In this document: piece after piece, positions 1 to 7,876 of the stretch
How the letters are laid out: each line of letters begins with the position of its first letter
How positions within the stretch are numbered: position 1 is the stretch's first letter
NCBI GenBank assembly: GCA_009775265.1
Contig: VSPG01000040.1
Location: 1-19,149 of the forward strand
Direction of reading: 5' to 3'
Source: Muribaculaceae bacterium
GTDB taxonomy: Bacteria; Bacteroidota; Bacteroidia; Bacteroidales; Muribaculaceae
Length of the DNA: 19,149 nt
Program-made: the position numbers and the translations under genes
Notes under the pieces: model-generated
The model's input: the letters and a program-made list of their open reading frames with translations, nothing else
Database searches by the model: none
Told to the model about the DNA's origin: nothing

Positions 1-2
1 AT

Positions 3-37
3 TTAGGGCTGACTCCTGCAATAGGTGCCAGCCCTAA
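3..37. terminator. Hairpin at left edge, terminator-like
   Basis: TTAGGGCTG (3-11) pairs perfectly with CAGCCCTAA (29-37), a 9-bp stem with a 17-nt loop. On the plus strand the stem is followed by TTTTC, so it could end a plus-strand gene lying to the left. It could also help end the minus-strand unit that runs off the window. Which direction it serves cannot be decided here. Confidence 0.5.
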
Positions 38-44
38 TTTTCAA

Positions 45-67
45 CCGCTACTAAAAAAGTTTAGCGG
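45..67. repeat. Second inverted repeat beside the left-edge hairpin
   Basis: CCGCTA (45-50) and TAGCGG (62-67) form a 6-bp stem with an 11-nt A/T-rich loop. It lies 18 nt past the stop of the small membrane-protein gene and 7 nt from the larger hairpin at 3-37. No clean T-run follows on the minus strand, so I call it an inverted repeat rather than a terminator. Confidence 0.4.
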
Positions 68-85
68 ACAGTAATATTTTATAAT

Positions 86-271
86 CTACTTTATTGGGGT
101 ACGGAATAGACGAGATAGAAGCGGTGGCAGGAATGTTCCCACTATAGATATGCTCAGCGCGCATATGATGCACGTACGCACAGTGCCGAGACCGGCCACA
201 GTCAGAATGGCGAATCCTACGAGTGCGGTGATAACAAGCGCCACCACATAAGCTATGATTTGTTTACCCAT
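86..271 (-). CDS. Small two-helix membrane protein, unknown function
   Basis: A 61-residue protein that I do not recognise. It has two hydrophobic stretches (about residues 5-27 and 33-53) separated by a short segment with one Arg, and ends in a basic tail (RLFRTPIK). This is the layout of a small inner-membrane hairpin protein. It begins with ATG and lies 98 nt behind rprY on the same strand. No consensus promoter is visible in that gap, so it may be carried on the rprXY transcript. A 7-bp GC-rich hairpin (294-315) lies in its leader. No catalytic or binding motif is visible. The regular helix pattern argues for a real gene, but shortness and lack of a recognised family keep confidence moderate. 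Confidence 0.5.
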   Translation of the reverse strand: MGKQIIAYVVALVITALVGFAILTVAGLGTVRTCIICALSISIVGTFLPPLLSRLFRTPIK

Positions 272-293
272 AATTGTTGAGGAGAAAGTGCAT

Positions 294-315
294 CCGCGCC
301 CCGTAAGAGGCGCGG
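294..315. repeat. GC-rich hairpin between rprY and the small membrane-protein gene
   Basis: CCGCGCC (294-300) and GGCGCGG (309-315) form a perfect 7-bp stem with an 8-nt loop. There is no T-run directly after it on the minus strand (ATGCACTTTC follows). It could be a weak terminator, an mRNA processing or stability element behind rprY, or a structure in the leader of the 61-residue gene, whose start lies 22 nt further on. Confidence 0.45.
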
Positions 316-369
316 AGCAGGTTTGAATTTCAGTTTTTTGAATAGAGGGAGGTGCAGTCGCAGATACGA

Positions 370-1071
370 TTATTTTTCTTCATCCGGGGCAATGAGTTTA
401 TAGCCTTTACCATGGATGTTAATGATTTCAATCGAAGGATCATCTTTGAGATGTTTGCGCAACTTCGTAATGTACACATCCATAGAGCGCGCATTAAAGT
501 AGTTGTCGTCAATCCAGATAGTCTTTAAAGCGAAATTGCGTTCAAGTATTTCATTGACATGAGCACACAACAGACTCAGCAGTTCGCTTTCCTTAGTAGT
601 GAGTTTAGTCACCTTGTCACCAATCATCAGCACCTGCTTCTGAGTGTCGAATGTGAACTTGCCGATTTTGTACAAAGTTACTTCTTTGCCTTTCTTTCCT
701 TTCACGCGGCGTAATATGGCCTCAATGCGGAACACCAGTTCTTCCATGGAGAAAGGTTTGGTGATATAATCGTCAGCTCCTATTTTAAAACCTTCAAGAA
801 TATCGTCTTTAAGCGATTTAGCCGTCAGGAAAATAATGGGCACTTCGGAGTTGACGGTGCGGATTTCCTGAGCCACAGCAAAGCCGTCTTTTTTAGGCAT
901 CATGACGTCGAGCACACAAATGTCGTACTTCCCTTTTTGGAATGCCTTATAGCCACTCTCACCATCGGCATAGAGGTCGGCATTGAAGCCTTTGGCCTGA
1001 AGGTACTCGCGGAGAAGCATGCCGAGGTTTTCGTCGTCTTCGCAGAGCAGAATACGCATACGTTCTTCCAT
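370..1071 (-). CDS. rprY: OmpR-family response regulator, RprY type
   Basis: A 233-residue two-component response regulator. The N-terminal receiver domain (about residues 5-122) shows the acidic pair in LLCEDDE, the phospho-acceptor Asp55 in ICVLDVMMP, the switch Thr83 in FLTAK and Lys105 in DYITKPF. The C-terminal winged-helix DNA-binding domain (about 135-230) ends with YITKLRKHLKDD and the GKGYKL wing. It therefore binds DNA when phosphorylated, presumably by the kinase encoded just upstream, whose stop lies 11 nt before this start. Length and sequence fit RprY of Bacteroides. I kept the first ATG; a second Met at residue 5 is a possible alternative start. What signal it answers to cannot be read from the sequence. 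Confidence 0.9.
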   Translation of the reverse strand: MEERMRILLCEDDENLGMLLREYLQAKGFNADLYADGESGYKAFQKGKYDICVLDVMMPKKDGFAVAQEIRTVNSEVPIIFLTAKSLKDDILEGFKIGADDYITKPFSMEELVFRIEAILRRVKGKKGKEVTLYKIGKFTFDTQKQVLMIGDKVTKLTTKESELLSLLCAHVNEILERNFALKTIWIDDNYFNARSMDVYITKLRKHLKDDPSIEIINIHGKGYKLIAPDEEK

Positions 1072-1082
1072 AATTCTGTCGT

Positions 1083-2609
1083 TTAGTTGGTTAGGGGTAA
1101 TATGATTTTAAATTTCGTTCCTGTTCCAAGTTCGCTTTCGGCTGTGATTTCACCGCCGAGGTCGCACACCATCTTCTTGACGTAAGCAAGTCCAAGGCCG
1201 AAGCCTTTGACATCATGTCGGTTGCCGGTGCTGACACGGTAGAACTTGTCGAATATCTTTTTCAGATCATCGCGCCGGATTCCGATGCCATTGTCGGCAA
1301 CTATTATCTGTAGCCGCTCTCCGTTTAGGTCGCGGGTAGATACAGTAAGTTCAAGAGGTACATCCTCACGGCGATACTTGACGGCGTTGTCAAGCAAATT
1401 GAAGATTACGTTGGTGAAATGCATCTCGTCCACGCTTACTATGGCATCTTCTGCATCAAGGCGGGCATTGATGCGTCCACCATATTTCTCAACTTTCAGT
1501 TTGAAAGTGTTCACTATATTATTTATGGCTGTATTGGCGTCTATTTCTTTAAGTTTAAGACTCACCTTCTGCCGATCGAACATCGACATAAGCAACACCT
1601 TCTCAACTTGAAAGCGAAGGCGTTTTGTTTCATCGTTGATGACATTGCTTATCTGTTGCATCATTGCAGGCGATTTGCGAACAGCTTCATCGCTTAGCAT
1701 CTGTGCCGCCAATGATATTGAAGAAATAGGCGTCTTAAACTCATGAGTCATGTTGTTTATAAAGTCGTTTTTCATCTCCGTGAGTTTTTTCTGCCGGAAA
1801 GCGACTATAATCGTGAACACGAATATTATGAGTAGAATGAACGTAAAGGCAAATGCCGGAACCATGAACGATATTGACGAAAAAATATAGTCTTTTTTCG
1901 TTGGGAAATACACTTTCAGATAGTTGAGGCGCCCGGTGTTGTCGTTTGGAAAGAGCGCCTGTATGAACATGTTGTCACGGTCGGTATGCGACGCTTGAAA
2001 GTCGGAGGATTTGTAAAGCACAGTTCCGGCATAATTTGCTATGGCAAACTCAAACGGCATGCGCAGCCCCAATGTATCAAGCTCTTGACGCAGATAACGC
2101 GCAACCACTGCAGAATCGGCACGCTCACGTATAGGACGATTGCTTGCCGACGATACTATGTTGAGTATCACATCGTCGATCATGCCTTTTTGGTAAAGAT
2201 AGCGATTGTGATAGCTGTTCTGCAAGTTGCGATAATGGTCTATCACGTCGTTACCTATCTGCAGTTTTGAAATTTCCTGCACATCGCCTTTTATGGTCAA
2301 ATCTGCCACAAGACCCGTCGAAGTGGTGAACGAATACTTTACTCCACTGAGATTAGGAACATTGTCACCAAGATATTGGGCTATTATAGAGGAACTATGC
2401 ACGCTGTTGACATCCTCTTCAAGAAAATATCGCGCTTCATCTTGTTCAAGGCGCTGGGCCACACTTACAAGGCTTTGACGCACTCCCTGCTTGAACTGCT
2501 CATACCGTATCTGAACTATATTCTTCATATAGAAAATCTGTATGCACAATAAGCCAATGAAGGTTATTGCCATCAGTATTGCCAGTATCCAGATAGTATG
2601 TTTTTTCAT
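1083..2609 (-). CDS. rprX: Sensor histidine kinase, RprX type
   Basis: A 508-residue membrane sensor kinase, partner of the response regulator that follows after 11 nt. One membrane helix spans about residues 7-27. A periplasmic sensor region of about 215 residues without a recognised fold follows, then a second helix at about 247-271. The dimerisation/phospho-acceptor domain has the H box MTHEFKTPISS with His289. The ATPase domain has the N box NLLDNAVKY (Asn408), the G1 box ADNGIGI (438-444), the F region IFDKFYR and the G2 box GFGLGLAYV. All catalytic boxes are intact. There is no HAMP or PAS domain. The pair matches RprX/RprY in order and size. A promoter close to consensus stands about 100 nt upstream of the ATG. 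Confidence 0.88.
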   Translation of the reverse strand: MKKHTIWILAILMAITFIGLLCIQIFYMKNIVQIRYEQFKQGVRQSLVSVAQRLEQDEARYFLEEDVNSVHSSSIIAQYLGDNVPNLSGVKYSFTTSTGLVADLTIKGDVQEISKLQIGNDVIDHYRNLQNSYHNRYLYQKGMIDDVILNIVSSASNRPIRERADSAVVARYLRQELDTLGLRMPFEFAIANYAGTVLYKSSDFQASHTDRDNMFIQALFPNDNTGRLNYLKVYFPTKKDYIFSSISFMVPAFAFTFILLIIFVFTIIVAFRQKKLTEMKNDFINNMTHEFKTPISSISLAAQMLSDEAVRKSPAMMQQISNVINDETKRLRFQVEKVLLMSMFDRQKVSLKLKEIDANTAINNIVNTFKLKVEKYGGRINARLDAEDAIVSVDEMHFTNVIFNLLDNAVKYRREDVPLELTVSTRDLNGERLQIIVADNGIGIRRDDLKKIFDKFYRVSTGNRHDVKGFGLGLAYVKKMVCDLGGEITAESELGTGTKFKIILPLTN

Positions 2610-2711
2610 TTAAGAATTAACCTTTGTTTTGTTAACAATTAAAATCTCTTATTGTTGAGACGAGTTAAGGCTAAAAATTATGCCGAATATCTCAATTTTA
2701 ACATTTCGCCT

Positions 2712-2743
2712 CAAAATTAACTTAAAATGGTTGATTTGACAAA
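2712..2743 (-). promoter_or_regulatory. Bacteroidetes-type promoter of rprXY
   Basis: On the minus strand, TTTG (2743-2740) is followed after 20 nt by TAATTTTG (2719-2712). This fits the known Bacteroides primary-sigma pattern of TTTG, 19-21 nt, TAnnTTTG. Transcription would start near 2705, leaving a leader of about 95 nt before rprX, long enough for regulation. The site lies just past the terminator of the preceding unit, so rprXY should be transcribed separately. Confidence 0.7.
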
Positions 2744-2754
2744 TAAGTTCGTCT

Positions 2755-2795
2755 AAAAAAATCAACGGTTTACGTTTTTTTGACATAAACCGTTG
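2755..2795 (-). terminator. Intrinsic terminator of the deaminase-protease-cyclo-ligase unit
   Basis: CAACGGTTTA (minus strand, 2795-2786) pairs perfectly with TAAACCGTTG (2772-2763), a 10-bp stem with a 13-nt loop. GA and seven T residues follow (2761-2755). It lies 22 nt past the stop of the cyclo-ligase gene. Together with the promoter at 2712-2743 it separates that unit from rprXY. Confidence 0.85.
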
Positions 2796-2817
2796 TTCTT
2801 TGTTATTTATTGTACAA

Positions 2818-3384
2818 CTATCGATTCTGCCTACGCACTTTTATAAATCGCGTAGGAGTAATCACATAATCTACTGATACATCATGCGGCTCATCTTCTA
2901 TGCAATCGTCTTCATCAAGCAGCTGGAAATCGTAAGCGACACCTATCGTAACAGCTTTTACATTGGCAAGCAGCCGGTCATAATAACCTTTTCCACGCCC
3001 CACGCGCCGTCCGTAAGAATCATATGCCACAGCCGGGACTATGACTATATCCATATCTGACACATCTGCCATATCCTCTCCATCCGGTTCTTCTATATGG
3101 AAGGCACCAAGATGCATTCGAGTCCTGTCATAGGGCAATATGTCAAGATCCACACCATTGACACGCGGAAGGTATATGCGTTTGTATCCGTGCCATTTGT
3201 CAAGAAATTCACGAGTGGAAAGCTCATCCGGCAAAGAGTTATAGGCCAATACCCTCTCAGCCATCATAAACGCGGCCATGCGTTCAAGCATGGAGAAAAC
3301 CTTTATGGAAGCATTTCTGCGTTCACTATCGTCGAGGAATGATTTGCGTGCACGCACACGCATACGGATTTCGTTCTTTTTCAT
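2818..3384 (-). CDS. fau: 5-formyltetrahydrofolate cyclo-ligase
   Basis: A cytosolic enzyme that uses ATP to convert 5-formyltetrahydrofolate (folinate) to 5,10-methenyltetrahydrofolate, returning this storage folate to one-carbon metabolism. The 188-residue length is normal for the family. The signature glycine-rich motif GRGKGYYDR lies at about residues 129-137. The N-terminal basic segment (MKKNEIRMRVRARK) and the LPDELSTREFL element also fit. The frame stays open upstream, but the longer version would start at TTG at 3432 and overlap the protease gene. The ATG at 3384 gives a normal N-terminus and a 31-nt gap, so I chose it. It is the last gene of a three-gene unit and is followed by a strong terminator. 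Confidence 0.9.
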   Translation of the reverse strand: MKKNEIRMRVRARKSFLDDSERRNASIKVFSMLERMAAFMMAERVLAYNSLPDELSTREFLDKWHGYKRIYLPRVNGVDLDILPYDRTRMHLGAFHIEEPDGEDMADVSDMDIVIVPAVAYDSYGRRVGRGKGYYDRLLANVKAVTIGVAYDFQLLDEDDCIEDEPHDVSVDYVITPTRFIKVRRQNR

Positions 3385-3415
3385 AGTCTGCCGTTTGGCT
3401 GACGGGTTAGTGTCA

Positions 3416-5035
3416 CTATTCCGATGCTGCAAAGCTTGCGGCTCCGGATTTTATTTGCTTGATGGCCTCAAGCACGGTAGTGTCCGCAGTGTTGTCTATT
3501 TCGTAATAGGCTTTTAATCCGAGAACGTCACGTGCGATAAGGGCTTTCAGTTGTCTAACAATCAGGCGACGTGAATTGTTGAGATAGTAGTACCGCAAAC
3601 GCACTCCGTTCTGCTTCACATACGATGCGAATGCCGAAAGCAGCACTCCGTCCGAAGGAAGCATCGAAAGCAATTCTTCAGTGTCGCCTGCTTTGGAGAG
3701 CTCATCACGGTTGAGATCCACATATTCAAAAGCGAAACGGTTCAGAAGACTGGCATTGGCAAGCTCAAGGTAAAATTTATTTATACCGGAAGTATCGGAT
3801 GGAACAAACACATCAGGCATTATTCCTCCGCCACCGAAGACAGTGCGGCCGCCTGCTGTCTTAAATATTTCAGAGGTATTGATATGCGCGCTGTCGGCAG
3901 TGAAGTTTTCGCCATGGTTGTAGCGTTCGAGTATCTCGGCCTCATAACCTTCGTTGTCTCCACGCACAAAATCTTTCTGTATGCAACGGCCGGAAGGGGT
4001 GTAGTATCGTTGAACCGTAAGCCTTATCTCGCTGCTATCGGGCAGTTCAAACGGACGCTGCACCAAACCTTTGCCAAAAGAACGGCGTCCCACAATAAGT
4101 CCTCTGTCATTATCTTGTATTGCTCCGGAGAAAATCTCACTGCTGCTCGCAGAAAACTCATCAATAAGGACTACAAGCGGCACGTCATCGAAATTGCCAG
4201 TGCCGTCGCTGAGCACTACAGAGTTCTCTTTTTCGTTACGTCCTTTTGTAGCGACTATAACACTATTCGGTGGAAGAAATTCGTTCACCATCATTATGGC
4301 CGGATCCATGTATCCGCCTACATTTCCACGAAGGTCTATGATATAAGCTTCAGCACCGCTGCGGTCAAGAGCATATATTTCCTGTAGAAATTCAGCGTAT
4401 GTGTTGCGCCCGAATGTGTTTACCTTCAAATATCCAATATTGTCGTCCACCATATATGCGGCATCAATGCTTTCAATAGGCACTGCATTGCGCACAATCT
4501 TGAATTTAAGAACATCGTCGACGCCATGGCGTACTACGCTCACTTCTATTTCCGAGCCTTGAGGACCGCGCAATATATTGCGCACATCATCAGCATTGAT
4601 ACCGGGCCCCGTCAGAATGGAATCGCCTGCGGCAATTATGCGGTCGCCGGGCATAAGCCCGGCGCGCTCCGACGGGCCTCCGGCTATGACTTCCACCACA
4701 CATACCGAATCGTTTAGTTGCTGGAACTGAATTCCTATACCGCTGAACGAACCATCGAGACGTTGATTCGCCGTGGCACGGTCGGCAGCGGATATATATA
4801 CCGAATGGGGGTCGAGATTCGACATCAGAATCGGTATGGCACCTTCCACAACACTATCTATGTCTATTTCGTCGACATATTCGTCATTGATTATTTCAAG
4901 CACTTTTGCCAACTTGCGTTGCGTTTCGGTAGTCTTGTCGCCGTCGGCCAAACAATAACCAAGCCACACGCCTGCAGCAAGTATAATTGCACCAGCCAGC
5001 GGCAAGAAACGCCCGTCAGTTTTATTACTTGCCAT
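3416..5035 (-). CDS. S41-family C-terminal processing protease
   Basis: A 539-residue carboxyl-terminal processing serine protease anchored in the inner membrane and acting in the periplasm. The N-terminal helix spans about residues 10-30 (FLPLAGAIILAAG). A short helical region and a PDZ domain (about 95-180, with SGIGIQF and LMPGDRI) lead into the S41 catalytic domain. Nucleophile Ser297 lies in FSASSSE and general base Lys322 in FGKGLVQ, 25 residues apart as in E. coli Prc. An Asp 11 residues after the Ser is also kept. Substrates cannot be inferred. I chose the ATG at 5035, which overlaps the deaminase stop by 11 nt; the longer frame starts at TTG and adds a non-signal-like leader. The cyclo-ligase gene follows after 31 nt. 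Confidence 0.9.
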   Translation of the reverse strand: MASNKTDGRFLPLAGAIILAAGVWLGYCLADGDKTTETQRKLAKVLEIINDEYVDEIDIDSVVEGAIPILMSNLDPHSVYISAADRATANQRLDGSFSGIGIQFQQLNDSVCVVEVIAGGPSERAGLMPGDRIIAAGDSILTGPGINADDVRNILRGPQGSEIEVSVVRHGVDDVLKFKIVRNAVPIESIDAAYMVDDNIGYLKVNTFGRNTYAEFLQEIYALDRSGAEAYIIDLRGNVGGYMDPAIMMVNEFLPPNSVIVATKGRNEKENSVVLSDGTGNFDDVPLVVLIDEFSASSSEIFSGAIQDNDRGLIVGRRSFGKGLVQRPFELPDSSEIRLTVQRYYTPSGRCIQKDFVRGDNEGYEAEILERYNHGENFTADSAHINTSEIFKTAGGRTVFGGGGIMPDVFVPSDTSGINKFYLELANASLLNRFAFEYVDLNRDELSKAGDTEELLSMLPSDGVLLSAFASYVKQNGVRLRYYYLNNSRRLIVRQLKALIARDVLGLKAYYEIDNTADTTVLEAIKQIKSGAASFAASE

Positions 5036-5474
5036 TCTGTTGTAGGATTTCAGGTATATGTACGCATTCCACTCCGGAATGCCGCAGCAAGTCAATGCCG
5101 TCGCATATGCGGTATAGTTCGTTGAAAACCACTCGGCGGATTCCTGCCTGTATTATAAGTTTGGCACATTCCATACAAGGTGATGCCGTCACATATAAAG
5201 TGGCCCCGTCGCTGCTGTTATTGCTGCGTGCCACTTTGGTAATGGCATTTGCCTCGGCATGCAACACATATGGCTTAGTCAAACCGTCATTGTCTTCGCA
5301 TACATTCTCAAAGCCTGTAGGTGTGCCGTTGTAGCCATCCGATATTATCATGCGGTCTTTTACAATGATGGCTCCCACTTTGCGTCGCACACAATAGGAG
5401 TTTTCCGCCCATATCGCGGCCATGCGCAGATAGCGGCAGTCAAGCAGGTGCTGTTTTTCATTTTGCTGACCCAT
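5025..5474 (-). CDS. Deoxycytidylate (dCMP) deaminase family enzyme
   Basis: A 149-residue zinc-dependent deaminase of the cytidine/deoxycytidylate type. It probably converts dCMP to dUMP, the precursor for thymidylate synthesis. The zinc site is complete: HAEANAI gives the ligand His72 and catalytic Glu74, and PCMEC gives Cys100 and Cys103. The segment DGYNGTPTGFENVCED, typical of ComEB/dCMP deaminases, supports that substrate over cytidine or tRNA adenosine. The frame can be extended to a TTG at 5495, but that codon sits inside the promoter -7 element, so the ATG at 5474 is the credible start. It is first in a unit with the S41 protease (11-nt overlap) and the folate enzyme. Both nucleotide and folate genes feed thymidylate metabolism. 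Confidence 0.88.
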   Translation of the reverse strand: MGQQNEKQHLLDCRYLRMAAIWAENSYCVRRKVGAIIVKDRMIISDGYNGTPTGFENVCEDNDGLTKPYVLHAEANAITKVARSNNSSDGATLYVTASPCMECAKLIIQAGIRRVVFNELYRICDGIDLLRHSGVECVHIPEILQQNGK

Positions 5475-5492
5475 GCGTAGAATATTGTTTTG

Positions 5493-5523
5493 CAAAGTTA
5501 AGAATTATTCGCAGAAAGACAAA
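5493..5523 (-). promoter_or_regulatory. Promoter of the dCMP deaminase unit
   Basis: Minus-strand TTTG (5523-5520), a 19-nt spacer and TAACTTTG (5500-5493) match the Bacteroides consensus completely. The -7 element starts 27 nt before the deaminase ATG, so the leader would be only about a dozen bases. The box lies in the short gap behind feoB, so the downstream genes can be expressed independently of the large upstream operon. Confidence 0.75.
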
Positions 5524-5527
5524 ACGT

Positions 5528-7876
5528 TCAGAATAACAGAGCAAGCCTATACACACCCCATGCCACAAGCCATGCTACCAATGTGTTGTACACGATACTG
5601 AACAATGCCCATTTCCACGAACCAGTTTCGCGGGCGATGGCTGTCACGGTTGCGATGCATGGGCAATAGAGCAGTATGAACACCATAAAACTAAGAGCCT
5701 CAGCCGCTCCGAAATCCGGTTGACCGGTAGATGGATTCACACTTTGCAGACGCTCTCCGAGTTTTGCCTGTGAAACTGCCTCGTCATCTGTATATAGCAC
5801 ACCAAGCGTCGACACTACTATTTCTTTAGCCGGAACGCCTGCCAATGCGGCTACGGTACTACGCCATCCAAAACCAAGCGGTTCCATCACAGGATTAACA
5901 GCTTTACCTATACTTTCAAGATAGCTGTCCTGATGTATGTCCGAATCATCGTGTATAGGAAAATAATTAAGAGCCCACACCACAATGCTGGCCACCAAAA
6001 TGATACCACCCATTTTTTTCAGATATTCCTTTCCTTTTCCCCATGTATGACGCAGACTGGAACGCAGGGTGGGAATACGGTAAGGCGGCAACTCCATTAC
6101 AAAAGGCGTCTCCTCCTTACGGAAAAGCGACCGCCGGAGCATACGGGCCGTCAACACCGCTACCAAAATTCCGGTCATATACACGCCCATAAATACCAAT
6201 GCCGCATGTGCCTGAAAAAAAGTCCCTATCAACAGCACATAAATAGGCACACGTGCAGAGCATGACATAAACGGGTTTATTAAAATAGTAATCAGACGGC
6301 TCGAGCGGCTCTCTATTGCCCGGGATGCCATAATAGCAGGCACGTTGCAACCGAATCCCATGATAAGCGGGATGAAAGATTTGCCATGTAGACCTATGCG
6401 ATGCATAACTTTATCCATAATGAAAGCAGCCCTCGCCATATAGCCGGAATCTTCCATGAAAGATATACAAAAATACAGGATAAGTATATTAGGAAGGAAT
6501 ACTATCACTCCCCCTACTCCGCCTATGATTCCGTCGGCAAGCAAATCCTGCAGCGGTCCTTCCGGCAAAATGTCGTTTACGATATTGCTTAATATGTCAA
6601 CCGTATTTTCTATCCATTCCATCGGGAACTCTCCAAGGAAGAATGTGGCCCAAAAGATAAAGAACATTATGGCGAAGAATATCGGAAATCCGAGCAATTT
6701 GTTGGTTACAACACTATCTACCAAACGTGTAGCCTCTCTGTTATCAACGGGTGTTCTCTGCATGGTTTCAGCTAAAGCACCCGCAATGAATCCGTATTTT
6801 GACGATGCCACCTGAGACGGGACATCCTCATCATGCAAAGCGGTAAGTTCGTCGCGAAGATTATCGCGAAGATTCAATATCTCGTCACGTGAATCGCTGC
6901 CTGCAATCTGTCGTTCCGCCTCCTTGTCGCCCTCGAGCAGTTTTATGGCCACATAGCGCGGCGAGAAACGTCGTTCTATGCCAGGGGCTTGCTTAAGTTC
7001 ATCTATCAAACGGCGCACAGAGGTTTCCATATCTGCACCAAGACTCACATGCACATGGCGCACATTCGGTTGCACATCATTGTACACTTCTATTATGGTT
7101 TCGAGCAGACGCTCCATACCTTCACCCGTCCGGCCCACCACAGGCACCATGGGCACTCCTATCATCCCGCCAAGTGCATTGTAGTCGAGTTCTCCACCTC
7201 CGCTTATCAACTCATCGTACATGTTCAGAGCAATTACCATGCTGCGGTCCATATCGATAAGTTCTGTGGTAAGATACAGATTTCGCTCAAGGTTGCTGCT
7301 GTCTACAACATTCACTATCACATCGGGAGTGCTGTCGTGCAGGTATTTACGCACATACAGTTCCTCCGGCGAATATGTCGAGAGAGAATATGTTCCGGGC
7401 AGGTCCACAATATTGAACGTATAACCGGCATGGCGGAAAACGCGTTTTTTAGCGTCCACTGTCACTCCGGAATAGTTTCCCACATGCTCCGTCGCTCCTG
7501 ACAATTTGTTGAACAATGTGGTTTTCCCGCAATTGGGGTTGCCGATTAATGCGACATTGATACTGCGGTGCTCATCATGCACTATAAGTTCGGTCTCATC
7601 GTGCGCTTCAAGAGTGCCGGCACTTTCGAGGCGTTCGATTTGTTCCGGGTCGTCTACTTTCACAACTTCAATCATATGGGCTTCGGCTGTCCGCAGGCTC
7701 ACCTCATAATTCATCACTCCGTATTTAATGGGGTCGCGCAGCGGTGCATGAAGCAGCACGCGCACAGGACGTCCCTTTACAAAGCCCATCTCCATTACGC
7801 GTTTGCGGAATGCTCCGTGACCGAGTATTTTTACGACCACGGCAATATCTCCCGTATTTAATTCGGATAATCTCAT
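5528..7876 (-). CDS. feoB: Fused FeoA-FeoB ferrous iron transporter
   Basis: A 782-residue Fe(II) importer of the inner membrane with the small FeoA domain fused to the N-terminus, an arrangement common in Bacteroidetes. Residues 1-75 are FeoA-like (SH3-like fold, MRLSELNTGDIAVV). The cytosolic G domain follows: G1 GNPNCGKTT (112-120), G3 DLPG (158-161) and G4 NMYD (218-221), then a helical GDI-like region. The rest is a polytopic membrane domain with the two Gate regions, including conserved-looking segments FIPLIMGFGCNVPAIMA and ILLYCPCIATV. All GTPase motifs are intact. Its ATG overlaps the MBOAT stop by one base (TGATG), so translation is probably coupled. No Fur-like site is visible at its start. 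It is the last gene of the large operon, and no terminator is seen after it. Confidence 0.95.
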   Translation of the reverse strand: MRLSELNTGDIAVVVKILGHGAFRKRVMEMGFVKGRPVRVLLHAPLRDPIKYGVMNYEVSLRTAEAHMIEVVKVDDPEQIERLESAGTLEAHDETELIVHDEHRSINVALIGNPNCGKTTLFNKLSGATEHVGNYSGVTVDAKKRVFRHAGYTFNIVDLPGTYSLSTYSPEELYVRKYLHDSTPDVIVNVVDSSNLERNLYLTTELIDMDRSMVIALNMYDELISGGGELDYNALGGMIGVPMVPVVGRTGEGMERLLETIIEVYNDVQPNVRHVHVSLGADMETSVRRLIDELKQAPGIERRFSPRYVAIKLLEGDKEAERQIAGSDSRDEILNLRDNLRDELTALHDEDVPSQVASSKYGFIAGALAETMQRTPVDNREATRLVDSVVTNKLLGFPIFFAIMFFIFWATFFLGEFPMEWIENTVDILSNIVNDILPEGPLQDLLADGIIGGVGGVIVFLPNILILYFCISFMEDSGYMARAAFIMDKVMHRIGLHGKSFIPLIMGFGCNVPAIMASRAIESRSSRLITILINPFMSCSARVPIYVLLIGTFFQAHAALVFMGVYMTGILVAVLTARMLRRSLFRKEETPFVMELPPYRIPTLRSSLRHTWGKGKEYLKKMGGIILVASIVVWALNYFPIHDDSDIHQDSYLESIGKAVNPVMEPLGFGWRSTVAALAGVPAKEIVVSTLGVLYTDDEAVSQAKLGERLQSVNPSTGQPDFGAAEALSFMVFILLYCPCIATVTAIARETGSWKWALFSIVYNTLVAWLVAWGVYRLALLF

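Noticed and set aside
3884..4387. Plus-strand open frame of 167 codons inside the protease gene
   Set aside because: It lies fully antisense to a gene with intact catalytic motifs and has no recognisable domain.
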